NCBI RefSeq assembly: GCF_932294415.1
Contig: NC_065538.1
Location: 48,336,843 to 48,400,842 of the forward strand
Reading direction: 5' to 3'
From: Quercus robur
Lineage: Eukaryota > Streptophyta > Magnoliopsida > Fagales > Fagaceae
Length of the DNA stretch: 64,000 nt
The position numbers and the translations under genes were made by a program. Each line of letters begins with the position of its first letter. Within the stretch, counting starts at the first letter, position 1. Below, piece after piece: positions 47,773-59,867 of this stretch. Below the pieces are notes generated by a model, which was not told the origin of the DNA, searched no databases, and saw only the letters and a program-made list of their open reading frames with translations.

Positions 47773-48165
47773 TTTTTTTTTTATTTTTTGAAAATCGAGT
47801 CAATACTTCTTATTGATCAAGGAATGCTGTCATGAATTACAAGTTGTTGCACATCACTAGGGATGTCATTTGACCAAAAATGGGGACAAGGTATATGTTT
47901 AGATGCCTTAGCCAATTTATCAGCTACGACATTCCCTTGTCTTTTTACGTGAACAAAAGTTGCTGATACAAAATTCAAAGCCAGAACTTTAACATCATCC
48001 AAAATGTGACAAAAAAAGCTGAAATATGGAGAAGTCGAGTTGATAGCAGTTGTGATTGTTTCAGAATCCCCTTCAAACACCACTTCTTCGAGCCCACGCT
48101 CTAGAGCGAACCTCACGGCTGTTCTACAGGCCATGGCTTCAACCTCGTCCATAGTTGTGATTGTG
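47773..48165 (-). mobile_element. LINE 3' fragment with RNase H-like domain
   Basis: On the minus strand an RNase H-like reverse-transcriptase C-terminus reads MDEVEAMACRTAVRFALERG, then VVFEGDSETITTAIN and VKRQGNVVADKLAK, in one open frame to the stop at 47817. It is followed by a 3' tail and A-rich run (plus-strand T's from 47773). The 5' edge near 48165 is where similarity stops. No TSD found. Confidence 0.75.
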
Positions 48166-50092
48166 CTTATTCTTAAATATGTGATAAGATAATGTGGCAT
48201 GTTAGGATTGAAGGGGTAAAACATGAGTTTTATATCCGTCCTTACATAATTTAATCTCTAAAGTAAAACCTAAATGTATTAATAATAAAATAAATATACA
48301 ATTGTGAACAACTACAATTGTCATAAAAATTCTAATATAAACGCAAACTATAATTTATTCTTTCATACCGGGTCTAATTTAATCAAAGTAAGAGATTTAT
48401 CTAATTAGACACCTATTTTGATTCCTTAAAATAATTTTTTTTTTTAAATCAATCTAAAAGTGTTAAGAGTAAAATGATATACCTACAAAGTTGTATACAA
48501 TATAAGTCTCACTGCCTTCATTGCTTTTAAAAAATAAGTGGAATTAAAGATTTTTTTTTCTTTATTATTCAAAGTATTTAAAATTTTGGTTTATAACAAA
48601 AGCTCAAAGTTTGAAACTGAAAAATCAATAGATAAAGGAGGAAAAAAAAAAAAAAAAAAAAAGATAGTGGAGGCTCTAGGGTTTTAGTACTGTACAAGGA
48701 ATGAGGCAGTTTTTTTAATTATCTATTACCTATATAAAAAGCGCGAATGAGCTTGTGAATAGTGCTTTTGTCGAGCACCTTGCTTGGTTATTTCGTGTTA
48801 ACAAATTTACAGCCAAGCAACGGACAAAGGAGAGCTAGGTTGGTTTGTTTATTGTGTGTAGATAGGTTTACACTATCCTTAAAAAATTTTAATTTGAACA
48901 GTTAGAGAGCGTAGGTCGGTCGTTTGGTCTTTTGCCCCTATTTTATTTGATCTTATCTCTTTGTTAGCTTTTTTGGTCAGCCAACTCTACTATATTGATG
49001 GACACGAACACAGGACATCCGTTTGAGGGAGAAGAAGAACGCTGCAGAGGAGTCTGCTTTACCAACTAATCCACTAATTGACAGAGAGCAGCTATGAGTA
49101 AATCATAAAACAAATACGAGAGAGACAAATTAAATTTGAATAGTTAGAGTTATCTCTGTTGATAAACACAAACACAGGATCCAAGGGATTGAGATAAGGT
49201 TAGAGATAAGAAACAAAAAAAGAAAAAAAAAAAGAATCAGCCATGAGCGAATTGATAGAGAAAGAGAAAAAAGAAGGAAAAGAAGAAGGCCGGAGAGAAA
49301 GGTGCTTGTTGCTTACCCATGTAAATTTATTTCATAAACTCTTTCATCTTTCCTCTTTTTTATTCTTTGATTCCAAAGCAAAATTCTTGTGTTGTATAAA
49401 TTTTAAATATATATTGAAATGCTGTAAAAATAAAAATGTTTTGGTGTTTGCCTCTTTGGTGGGTCAGTGACTCAGTGTTAGTGAATTTTTCTCAATATTT
49501 CGTGTCACTGCTGTTTTTTTCTAAGTGGGATCTGCCTTTTTTCTCTCTGTTTTTGTACCTTATAAAATGTATATTATATATATTTATAAGGGTTTTGGCG
49601 TTTTGCGATATAAACCTTCAACCTTTTCGCATGGCACAAATCAAATCGACGAGCCTTTGTCTAAAAGACCATAGTAATTACGCTTTGAATGTCAGTGATA
49701 TTTCAACCTAATTTTGTAATTCTCTTTTAAATGAACAAAATTTTGCAATTGAAACAAAACCAAAAATAATAATAATAATAATTGAAAGAATACCAAAAGA
49801 GACATAGGTAATGGACAGCAATAATATTTGAATAATATTATTGACACATATTAAATACATCGTCAAAGTGTCTATCATACTAGTAGATGACAAGGATGAG
49901 ACCAGGTGATAGCACGCCTATAAATATCTACTGGATTATGGTCGGAAAGCTGTTAAACAAACATATATGACCTAATGGTTGTGAACCTAAATAAAGTGAA
50001 CAAATCAATCAGAGATTTAAGTTAGGCTCCACATGTGAAGCACCTAGTCTGATACTAATTGAAAAATAATGCAATTCAGCTTAAGGAATTCC
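48166..50092. other. Intergenic DNA and ATG7 3' flank
   Basis: AT-rich. A tRNA-like stretch on the minus strand at about 48995-49090 (TTAGTTGGTAAAGCAG as A box, GTGTTCGTGTCC as B box) suggests an old SINE. A poly-A run is at about 48640-48662. The 3' UTR of ATG7 lies somewhere between 49700 and 50092. No other gene seen. Confidence 0.5.
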
Positions 50093-53000
50093 TCAAATTT
50101 CAATACAATCGTCATCATCATCATCATCCCAGTCAAGTTTAAAGGAGCTGGCTGATTTCATCAACTCAGTTAGTCCAGTGAGATCCTCTAGATAGGTAGG
50201 ATGATTGATTGCTTGGATGGTAAATTCCATTCCTCTTTCTCGATATTCTGATACCACCTGAACAATTCGTTGTGATGTATATTAATAAAAACAAAGGATT
50301 GAAAAGAAACCATTACATAAATAAATAAATAAAAACAAGAAGAGCAAAAGCAAGTTATAAGACAAAATGCACAAATTAACCATCCCCAATTAAGCATCTG
50401 TGAAGTAGTTTAGTTTATTCAGCACATGGGTTAATCTCATCAGCGTGTCCATTAATCTCACCCAACTGCAAAGCCACTGATTGTAAGCCTCTCTAAATAC
50501 TGTACAGCTGATGTGAAATACGAAAGGTTCAGTCCCTTACTTCCTTCCCTCTATTTCTCTCTCTCTCTCAAACCATTTACTTTGACATGCTTCAATAGCT
50601 AAACTACAGGTTTTCATGGTATCAGAGCCACACTTTGCCAAGTATATACTAGAATGCAACGTTTTGAATCAAAGCCCTATTTTCCTTCTTTCAGATATTT
50701 CTAATCTCAGAGCAGTACAAATAGATCACTCCAATTATATCTTATGGTGACACCAGATGATCTCTATTCTTGAAGCATTCTCCTTGCTTGGTTTTGTGGA
50801 TGGTTCTTTTGAATGTCCTTAGCAATACTTACAAGACAACGGTGGAGAAGAGAATCCAGCATATCTGCAATGGATTGCTAAGGATCGAGCTCTTCTCATT
50901 GCTATATATTCTACACTTTCTTACTCAGCTCTGACATGGGTTGTTGGAAAAAACACTGCTTGGGGTGCATGAGAAACTCTTCAAAAGGTGTTCGACGTGT
51001 CTTCTAGATCTCATATACTCAATCTAAAAGGCAAGCTATACAATATGAAGGAGAATGATTCAATTACTGCCTACTTTTCAATGGATCTAGGAAGCCCGAG
51101 ATAAATTGACAGCAGCATCCGTGCACATAGATGATGAGGAATTAGAATATATCATGCTGAAGGGGCTGCCTCATCAAATTATTCCCGTTCTGCTATTTGA
51201 ACCAGAAATGAGCCCCTTGCTTTCGAAGACCTTCATGCTTTATTACTCTCAAAGGAACAATCTCTGAAACATCCTCATCTCATTGCCATGACAGCAACCT
51301 CAAATGGCAACAAGAATTTCAGTGCAAATGGAACACAATATTCTTACTCACCAAACAATAGAGGGCGTGGAAGATCAACAAGCCACAGAGGTTGAGGTCG
51401 AGGTCGAGGTCATGGTTTTAATAACAATTCTAACAGTGATTTTCATTGCAGCAATCCCCAACCTTCCTATCAAAACTTCTCTGGCAGTAATTTATATCAA
51501 CAACATGTCAGATCTGTGGCCACATTACTCTAGATTGTTATCATAGGATGGATTACTCTTCTCAAGGCCGAAAGCCACCAGAAAAACTTGCTGCGCATCC
51601 TTTACTACAGAGCAGCAATCTTGGCTCAGTGACACTGGTGCCACTTATCACATTCTCTCCATAATGAGTAGAAAGGCTTGGAGGTAGTCTCAGTTGGTAA
51701 TGGTCAAGGACTTAGCATTACACATCTCAGTGATGCTCAACTTAGAACCCCCTCACACACTTTTAACTTTGTAACATTCTTGGGATCCCTATAATCATAT
51801 CTAATATTTTATCCATTCATAAGTTATGCAGAGATAACAACCGTTCTTTCTAATTTGATGTTGATATTTTCTTTATTCAGGACAAATCTACGAGGAGGCT
51901 CATCAACAAATGCAAGAGTGAAAAATCCTCTTCGCTTTTTATTTCATTCTTGTCTCCTGCCTCCATTGGTGCTAAAGTCAATAATCAAGTTTGGCATGAT
52001 CATCTTGCCCACCCACATGATAGAATTCTCAAGCATGCTCTTGAAATATTTCCTTGGCATTCTGTAGCTCAAAATTTTTCATCAAGAAACATTGTTGTAA
52101 AATGACTCAATTACCAATTGATGCTTCTAGTTTTAAATCCACATTTCCTCTTCCATTAATTCACAGTGATGTTTAGTATCCTGCACCTATCACCTTCGTT
52201 AATGGTTAAGATATTACGTAATCTTTGTTTATGATTTTACCTGCTCTACTTGGTTATTCTCTATCAAACTTAAATCTAAAGCCATTACAGAAACTTATCA
52301 TCAACCAAAATTCATTTTTACGTTCAGACTGTGGTAGTGAATATATTAGTAATGAGTTTCAAAGCCTATGTTCTTCTCTTGGATTACCCATCAAATTACA
52401 TGTCCACATACTCCCAAACAAAATGGAATTGTTGAGCATAAACATGGACATATAATTGAAACCTCTCTTAACTTGATGTCTCAAGCTAATATCCCTTTTT
52501 CATATTGATCTTATGCTGTCATCACTGACATCTTCTTGATTCCCCATGGGAATTTTTTTTTGGGGACCCCACCAGGTTACACCTCTTTTAAGATTTGGGT
52601 GTTCTTGTTATCCTCTTCTTCATCCTCACTCCTCACAATACACACAAGCTTGAAAATTAAATCAAGGAATGTATTTTACTTGGATACGCCATTAATTCCA
52701 AAGGACATCTGTTTTCAGACCTCCCTATTAACAGAATTTTTGTTTCTCAGCACATTATATTTGATGAATCCTCTTTTCCTTTTACTCATCTAGATTCTAC
52801 TTCTCCTCCACCTTCCTCCTCATCATAATCCAACACTAGGTTTCAACTCCCTTATTCTTCCCTGTCTATTCCTTCTATACTTGGTCCAATTCCATCATCC
52901 TCTCAGTCACTTCCTCCGTCCTCTTTGATTGCTATGCCTTGCTCTCAGTCCACTTCCTTGTTCCCTCCACCAACTTCATTCCTTCTTCTTCCTTGAATTC

Positions 53001-56000
53001 GATATCAACTTCCTCACTGCATTTGGTACCATCTTCTCCTTATCCTGCTCCACCTCCATTACCTACACACCTTATGCAAACATGTTTTTCAGTAGGCCAT
53101 TTTAAAAAGAAATGCTTTCACTCATCCACTATTGACAATTTGAGAACTGAGCCTCCTTATTATGCTATTGCTTCTAAGATTTCAGTGTCATCAGATAATG
53201 GAGGTTGAATTTATAGCCTTACAGAAACAAGGTACTTGGTCCTTAGTTCCTCTGCCATCCAAGAAAAATTGTTGGATGCAAGTGGATGTACAAATTAAAA
53301 CGGCATCTGGATGGCAGCATTGCTCATTTTAAGGCTCAATTAGTAGCCAAAGACTATCATCAACAACCTGGCTTGGACTTTGTTGAAACATTCAACCCAA
53401 TTATAAAACCTGCTACTGGATTTCGATGGATACCCCAGTGGTCCAAGTACCTCCTGTGGTACCTGGGCACTGGGGTTCAAACCCCACCAGCCCCCCTCCC
53501 CCTATTTACCTAGCTAAAAATGAAAAATGAAAAAAGTTATCAAACCTGCTACTATTTGCATTATCTTATCCATTGTTGTCCAATTTCAATGGTCTATTCG
53601 TCAATTGGATTTTAAGAATGCCTTTTTGCATGAATATCTAAAGGAAGAGATCTATATGGTCCAGCCTCATAAATTCATTGATCTTGAGAATCCCCATCAT
53701 GTGTGTAAACCTCATAAGTCCATATATGATCTCAAACAAGCACCTTGAGCTTGGTTTAAGAGGTTTACTTCTCACCTAAAAACCCTTAGGTTGCATGCCT
53801 CTACTGCTAACTCATCTTTATTAATCCATCGAAATGATCACTCCATTACTCTCTTTCTTCTCCACGTGGAGAACATCATTCTTACAGGCAATGATACTTC
53901 ATTACAAGTTTAAATCATCAGTTGGGGTCCATTTTCGAACTTAAGGATTTAAACCTCTCAACCTATTTTCTGGGTCTACAAATTGAGTCCTCTCCTTTGG
54001 GTATTTTCGTTCATCAAGAAAAGTATGATTCAAACACCTTGAATCATCATAATATGTTTGATATCTTGCAAGACTCTTAATGATACTCTACTTTCTGATC
54101 CTTCTCCCTATCAGAGCATGGTGGGAACATTGTAGTATCTAGAGTTTACACTTTCTGATCTCTACCTTGCTGTGAATCAATTTTTCCAATTTATGCAAGC
54201 TCCAACTGGTCTTCCTCTTATCACTGCTATGAGAATCCTTTGGTATCTCAAGGGTACTCGTTGTCATGGTATTCACTTCAAACCTGGCTCTCTCCATCTT
54301 TCCATCTTTGCTTATGCCAACTGGGTTGGTGATCCATTCAATCGGCACTCCACCAAGGCTGCATACCATTCCCTTGCTAATACGGCTGTGGAGGTATCTT
54401 GGCTTTGCATGGTTCTTCAAGAATTTAGGCATTTTTCTCCATACTGCACCTTGCATCTAGTGTGCGAACATTTTGGCGATTGCCCTGCGTCACCACATTT
54501 AATGCTTGAACGAAACATATTGAGGTCGACTTCCATTTCACTTGAGAGTGTATGGTTTGCAAAGATTTAGTTTTCAAATTCATCGCCACCTCTAATCCGG
54601 TTGTGAATCTCTTTACTAATGAGCTCGGTTCTGAGTGTTTCGAATTGTTGAAGACAAACTCATGGTCCCTTCTGTGACCTTTCGTTTGCAGGGGGATAAG
54701 GATACCAGTCAAACTGCTTAACAGCTCATGTAACCGTTTTTCATTTGAAACTGTCTGTGCAACTACTTCTGGTTGTAACAACTTGTTTGTTATTGATGAT
54801 TAGTCTGTTAACAAGTTAGACTCAGTTAAGCATCTGCTAGGTAGTTTACTTTATTCAGCACACGGGTTAATCTCTTCAGCATGTGAGCTAATCTCACCCA
54901 ACTTAAAAACCATTGATAGTAAGCCTCTATAAATACAATGATGTACCTGGATACTGATTAAACTGATATGGAATATGAAAGGATCGGTTTCCACTTCCTA
55001 CCCTCTATTTCTCTCTCTTATTTCTTTCTCTCTGTCAACCATTTACTTTGACATGATTCAATAGCTAAACTGCAGGTTTTTCATTAATATCTCAACTAGA
55101 AACCCACCATGTATATTGTAGAATCTATTTTCTCTCATTCAAATCAAAACCATGCATGAGACTTTCATCTCACACGTCTACTAAGTTATAAAAGAAAGAA
55201 CTTTTCCTCTTTCCTCCAAGGTGAAGAACATACGAGAAACCTCCCATGTACAGGATGATTGAAGTTACGGATGAAAGTGGAGGAAGTAGATGTAAAAGTG
55301 GTGCTAGGAAGAAGTAATCAAATGAGCAAGCAAAACTTACTGTGCTGGAACAAGCTGTGCAACTGTTTGAGGAGTGACCCACAAGTGTCATCTGAGAAAA
55401 TTGAGAGAGGGAACCTCGAATTTGGTGGGGTAAAACACCAAGAGGCTGCTCACTGCTTCCACTATTACTGGAGTTTGCAAGCTCACCATCAGCAAATATC
55501 CTGTATGTGTACAGTTGAACACCCAAATGCCAGGTCAACTAAAAATCATTTCAAAACTCATAAAAGTAACAAATAATCAAGATCTGTTCACATGGCTTTA
55601 CCCCTGAGGGTGATGCAGGATGCCCACCAAAAGTTCAACAGCGAGGGCCGAAGCAATTGGAGCAAGTCCTGGTCGTGTAACTGTGCATTGCTGGTCTAAA
55701 GTGCGGTTGGCAGTTGACTGCAAAAAGAGCATGGGACTAATGGGTGATCTGGTTATAAATAAAACATAAAAAACAAATCAGATCTCAGGTTTTCTAGAAT
55801 ATTACATCAATTGGTGCAACCACATCACTGCAGAAGTAACAGCCCAATCTCTGCCTTTCATCATTAGAGCTAAAAGGACCAGCTCCATGGCGCATTACCA
55901 AGAAGCTATCAAATCCTAGAGCTGCAGTTATGGTAATCTGCAAACAAGGGAATTTGATTTCTAAATAAATACACCTTATTATTGCAGTTGATCAAATAAA

Positions 56001-59000
56001 TCAACCTGAACAAGACGTGAACCAAGCTTATTGGAGAATGCAATGCCAAATATAACAACGATTACACCAAGAGCAGACCTTGTTAGTATTGGCACAAAGA
56101 AGTGTTGGTAGCCACCGGCTTTCCCTTGTATCAGTCAACAAGAAAACAGCATCATGAGAATCAACCAAATCATGCAGGCGCCTACAATCTTCAAGCACAT
56201 TATCCTCTTCTTGGCTAGGCACAGGATGCCCAGGCATTGGTATAGCCATCACAACACCTTCTGCATCCTGTAAAATGAAATATGGAACATATGTATGGTT
56301 CGAAAAATAAACATCTTTTATAGGAAACCATCAAAGGGTAAAATCAGTTACCACAGCTGGAAATATCCGACCGAGACTTTTGACTGCTGCTGTAGCTTTA
56401 TATTCCCCACCATTGAGGCAGTCATCCAATGTATATAGGGACTGCCTCAATGGATTCGACATAGCAACCCGGCCATTGTCAACCAGTGTAATTTTCCGGA
56501 CACCCCAAGCCTGTAATAAGCATATTATTTTATCACCCGATAGATAGATAGAATCAGATACGGTAATCGTAAATTATTTTAGCTCTTACCATAAGCATGC
56601 GAGCAACCTGACATCCAAGTGTACCTGCTCCTAGTAGAAGACACTTCATAGATGACAAGGCATTTAAATTCAGAGATGGCAAAGCACGCCATCTCATTAG
56701 TTTTAAGTTCAAATCTGCTGCAGATATGGCCAACCTGAAGATAGAATGTCTCAAAATGCTAAGTAACAATTGGAACAATACCATTATCGACAATAGAGTG
56801 ATACTACTGAAGCCATACCTAGTTGGATCCATGGATTTAGCAAGGCTAATACACCTGGAGACTTGCCTCCCTTTGTTTTGTTCCCACCCCACTGCGTTTG
56901 GTAAACATTGATGATCCCTCCATCCTAAACCATTACTAACAATAAGTTATAAAGGTCAGGTAAACAGAACAAATTCAAACTGCAGAAGGAGGGAGAGTAA
57001 CTATCAATCAGAAAAGAGCTGTTACCCAGTTTTTGCCGCTCTACCTTGTGGAACTGTAATCAAGGCTTCACCAACAAGGGACAACTCCAAATCTGCGAAA
57101 CCATGATTCTCTCTATAGCACAAGAAGCGAACTGACTTGAGATTCCATCTCACAGAAATAAGTGCAAGAAAGTTGCGAAGAGGCCAACCAGGATTATTTG
57201 GAAGATGACATGGGTCATAAAAACCGAACAGCAACTGCCAATAGCAAAAATAGTAGCTTTAAGAAAAACACACCAATTAAACATCCCACATAAAGCTATT
57301 TCTAGTAGCAAAATCCCATTAAGCATTCCAAATAACTAGAGGAGTCATAGACAAACCTTGTTACCATCACTTTGGCAGGTTTCCCAATCCTTTATATGCT
57401 TAACCGTAGCTAGTGAATTTGGATCAATACAGACCAAAAAGAAGGGCACATCTGCATCGGACAAATTGAGCATACATTAACAGGAACATAAATAAGAGAT
57501 AATCTTCCTTAAAAAAATAAATAAAAGAAGTTCAAAATAATGAGGAGGCATATCTACCGGCTGTTAAGCTTGACTTTCGCCACTCATTACAAGCCGCTGA
57601 AACAGATTTTGCCTGCATGTTACAAAAACAATCAAACATGAACAACGTAATTTAATTAAAATAGTTAGCTTCTCATTTTAAAATAGTTTCCAACAATTAT
57701 CAGTCTCAGCACCTCTTCTAAGCTAAAATACTGTGAAGCTCGCCTTAAATCAACCAAGGTTGCTGGAGGATCAAGCACCAGAGCAGGGAAAGCAAACCAG
57801 TAGTGAAACGTCCATTTTTTCAAGTCTGCAAATGAGATAAGAAGGAACCTTGAAAGTACGGCACTATCCTCCACAGCTTTTCCAGTATGAATGTCATCCC
57901 AAATCTAAATATCAACAAGATGGAAACTTTTTATGTAAGATCTTCATACACAGTTGGTCAAAATGAATTCTTATACTTTCAATAAAGTTACACAACAATT
58001 ATATCCATAATTGCTAATCGGCACTTATCTTAGAAATTGAGCTACACAGTACAAACTGACTGCACATAAAATTAAGGAACTAAACCTATTACAAGGAGCA
58101 CCTTTTTTGCTTCTGCCTTTAGCAAACTCTTCTTATCAAGGGCATGGAAACTTTCTATTGTATTCGTGTTGTAAAGAATGCCTGGGACAGGGCACCTGTT
58201 TCTGTTGCCACCACTTGTGGCAGCTGTTGAAGATTGCTCATTCGATTCAGAAGGCAAAGACTCAGCTAGTAGAGTTAAATGATTTGATACTTGAGGATGT
58301 GAGCAAGGAGCATAAAAACCTGCAAAACAAGGTCAGTTTGTACCCCAGATTACAAAAAAATATCACAAAACAAATAAGGGTTAGTTTCTCACTAATATAT
58401 TTACTTTTTTTGATAGATACTATACAATTTGAAACCTAAGGCATCCGCTCCAAGATGCTTGCTCTTTACCATTATGCCAACAAATCAATGGGGGTTTTTA
58501 TTTTATGTAAGCGGGATTCGAACCCGGGTCCCTTGTTTGACAATGAAAGACTTTACCAGTTTAATTAATAATTATTTGAGACAACACATTAAGCAAATGT
58601 TTATGAGACATAAGATTCATATTTTTCACACAAACAGGAAGGTTAGTTACACTAAAAAAATCTGAATTCTTGTTCATAAGGCACCATTCAATACTTGGGG
58701 ATTCTACATTCACACAAATGAATCTAATAACATAAATTCCCCCCGAAAAAACAAAGTTTTAACGACCCAAGTGACCTAATGCACCAATTAGAACATCATA
58801 TGGGACACCAATACATATGACCAAAGGTACTAATTCAAATAAGAAACAATATTGAATTACTATTTCTACTAGTTAGTAATTCATATGATCAAATTATGAT
58901 CCGATGAGACATTAAAACCTTCACAAATACAAAACTATTACCCAAAAAAAAAAAACAAAAAATAGTAATCAAAACCGGAATCCTAATTAGGTGATGCAAA

Positions 59001-59170
59001 AGAAAAGAAGAATAAAGAGCGAAGAAGAAGAAGTGGTAAAAACCAGTGATGGGAATGGGAGAGTCGTCGATGCCGAGCTTGTTGAGTTTGAGAGAAGAAA
59101 AGCGGTGCCAGAAACCCTCGTCAACCGCGCTTTGGAATTGCGCGAACACCACTATGGATTCGCTAGCCAT
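50093..59170 (-). CDS. ATG7, E1-like activating enzyme of autophagy
   Basis: Activates ubiquitin-like ATG8 and ATG12: adenylates the C-terminal Gly, then forms a thioester and passes the protein to ATG3 or ATG10, in the cytosol. Fourteen exons, all GT..AG with matching phases: 59170-59044, 58319-58102, 57904-57713, 57612-57558, 57451-57357, 57234-57045, 56924-56819, 56734-56590, 56510-56352, 56267-56079, 55937-55806, 55717-55602, 55500-55341, 50257-50093; 2049 bp, 682 aa, close to the family's usual 700. Start [13 protein letters not shown]-terminal domain with [21 protein letters not shown] loop GAGTLGCQ at 363-370 and LVDNG at 385-389; [10 protein letters not shown] in exon 10; catalytic Cys547 in [15 protein letters not shown]; zinc-site CxxC pairs LGCYFC and SCTAC; C-terminus [13 protein letters not shown]. 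No stop or frameshift. The last intron (5083 bp) holds a Copia element on the other strand; intron 1 holds a SINE. Confidence 0.95.
50376..50616 (+). mobile_element. Copia 5' LTR
   Basis: Matches the 3' LTR at 54806-55083 over its length at roughly 80-85 percent by eye with several indels (shared words tttattcagcac, ctaatctcacccaact / ttaatctcacccaact, ccctctatttctctctct). It ends ttttca directly before the primer site. Its left edge is degenerate, so the start is approximate. Confidence 0.75.
50617..50630 (+). promoter_or_regulatory. Copia primer-binding site (tRNA-Met)
   Basis: TGGTATCAGAGCCA stands directly after the 5' LTR, complementary to the 3' end of initiator tRNA-Met. Confidence 0.9.
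50690..54600 (+). pseudogene. Broken Copia gag-pol
   Basis: Domains in order, in shifting frames. Gag from about 50690, with a shortened zinc knuckle ([11 protein letters not shown], 51506-51538; the standard spacing is lost). Integrase with the His motif region near 51990-52110 ([20 protein letters not shown]) and [15 protein letters not shown] at about 52317. A Pro/Ser-rich linker lies near 52800-53080. RT starts at 53290 ([19 protein letters not shown]), is interrupted by a SINE, and resumes at about 53570 ([29 protein letters not shown]). The catalytic box, normally YVDD, reads HVEN (53863-53874), so both Asp are gone. RNase H follows at 54190-54560 ([20 protein letters not shown]). Many stops and frameshifts; not functional. 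Confidence 0.85.
53418..53536 (+). mobile_element. tRNA-derived SINE inside Copia RT
   Basis: A 119-bp insert with a B box (ggggttcaaacccc) and an A-rich tail (aaaaatgaaaaatgaaaaaa), flanked by ttataaaacctgctact (53401-53417) and ttatcaaacctgctact (53537-53553), a 17-bp TSD with one mismatch. The RT text (NPIIKPAT) is found once on each side, as expected from duplication. Confidence 0.9.
54806..55083 (+). mobile_element. Copia 3' LTR
   Basis: Starts TGTTAACAAGTTAGACTC and ends gcaggtttttca; 278 bp. A TATA-like word (ctataaatac, near 54927) in its middle is the likely old promoter. It is longer than the 5' copy because that one has deletions. Confidence 0.8.
58403..58572 (-). mobile_element. 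SINE in ATG7 intron 1, two tRNA-like units
   Basis: On the minus strand: A-box-like AAACTGGTAAAGTC, then B box GGGTTCGAATCCCGC (58524-58505), and about 40 bp further a second A-box-like unit (TTGGCATAATGGTAAAGAGC) with a weaker B box (TAGGTTTCAAATTG), ending in an A-run near 58410. This double arrangement suggests a dimeric SINE. No clear TSD. Confidence 0.6.
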
Positions 59171-59689
59171 TACTAAACAAACACGAACACAAAACCAAGC
59201 TATTCTTTTCGTTTCTTGTTTTTCTTTTCTTTTCTTTTCTTATTATACTCTTTTCTTTAGGAATTCAATTCAATTGAGACTCTGATTCTCATTTCTCACA
59301 TGTTTATGGGTAGAGTAAGAATAGAAACATACCTCGTTGGCACTGGCTTTTGTTGTGTTTTGGTTTAGACTTTAGAGTTAGTAAGTTTAGGAGCAATCAA
59401 CTATTGCCAAGTCAGCTTTTGGATTTGGGCATACAATTGGTTTGGGACTAATTATTTATGAGGAGGGCTGGTTCTACAACATTTTCGTACTAAATCATAT
59501 ATGGTAAATTGTTATTAGTTCTAAATTAAACTTATAATTGTTTTCAAAAAAAAAAAAAAACTTATAATTAAAATTACTTTTTTACCTACCATTAACAACT
59601 TTTAACAACCTGCCACTTAGCATTTGTTGTGGATATAACATTTCTTGTTATTAATAATAATAATAATAATAATAAAAGTTTAACTACAA
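59171..59689. other. ATG7 5' flank
   Basis: Presumed promoter and 5' UTR of ATG7. CT-rich with tttct repeats at 59220-59250. At 59470-59635 lies a diverged copy of the MITE found at 41236. An AAT-rich tract is at 59650-59676. No TATA box singled out. Confidence 0.5.
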
Positions 59690-59867
59690 ACTTGGTTGGG
59701 ACCATACCTTTCCTATTTTGTAGGAGTTTCTCTCTCTCGTTTTCCACAAGAATTCTCTCCCTCGGGTTTCCTACGGGGCTGCTTTTTTGCTTTCTTTTTG
59801 CCGTTGCTTTCTTTTGCCGTGGAGTCCACAAACATAGCAAACGATGTTTCACAAATCCTAGAGAAGA

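Larger units (their letters stand above)
50376..55083 (+). mobile_element. Ty1/copia retrotransposon in the last ATG7 intron
   Basis: LTRs at both ends, primer site after the 5' LTR and a broken pol between. It lies wholly within ATG7 intron 13, antisense to the gene; without it that intron would be about 375 bp. The two LTRs have diverged much, so the insertion is old. No exact TSD was found at the edges (ttaat after the 3' LTR has no clear partner), which may reflect decay at the 5' edge. Confidence 0.85.

Noticed and set aside
48733-48790. TATATAAAAAGCGCGAATGAGC, resembling a promoter for a small RNA
   Set aside because: No upstream snRNA element (RTCCCACATCG type) and no recognised RNA downstream.
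50240-50257. GTGGTATCAGA at the start of the last ATG7 exon, like a tRNA-Met primer site
   Set aside because: It is coding sequence (VVSEYRERG) of ATG7 in the right frame, matching the family; the likeness is chance.
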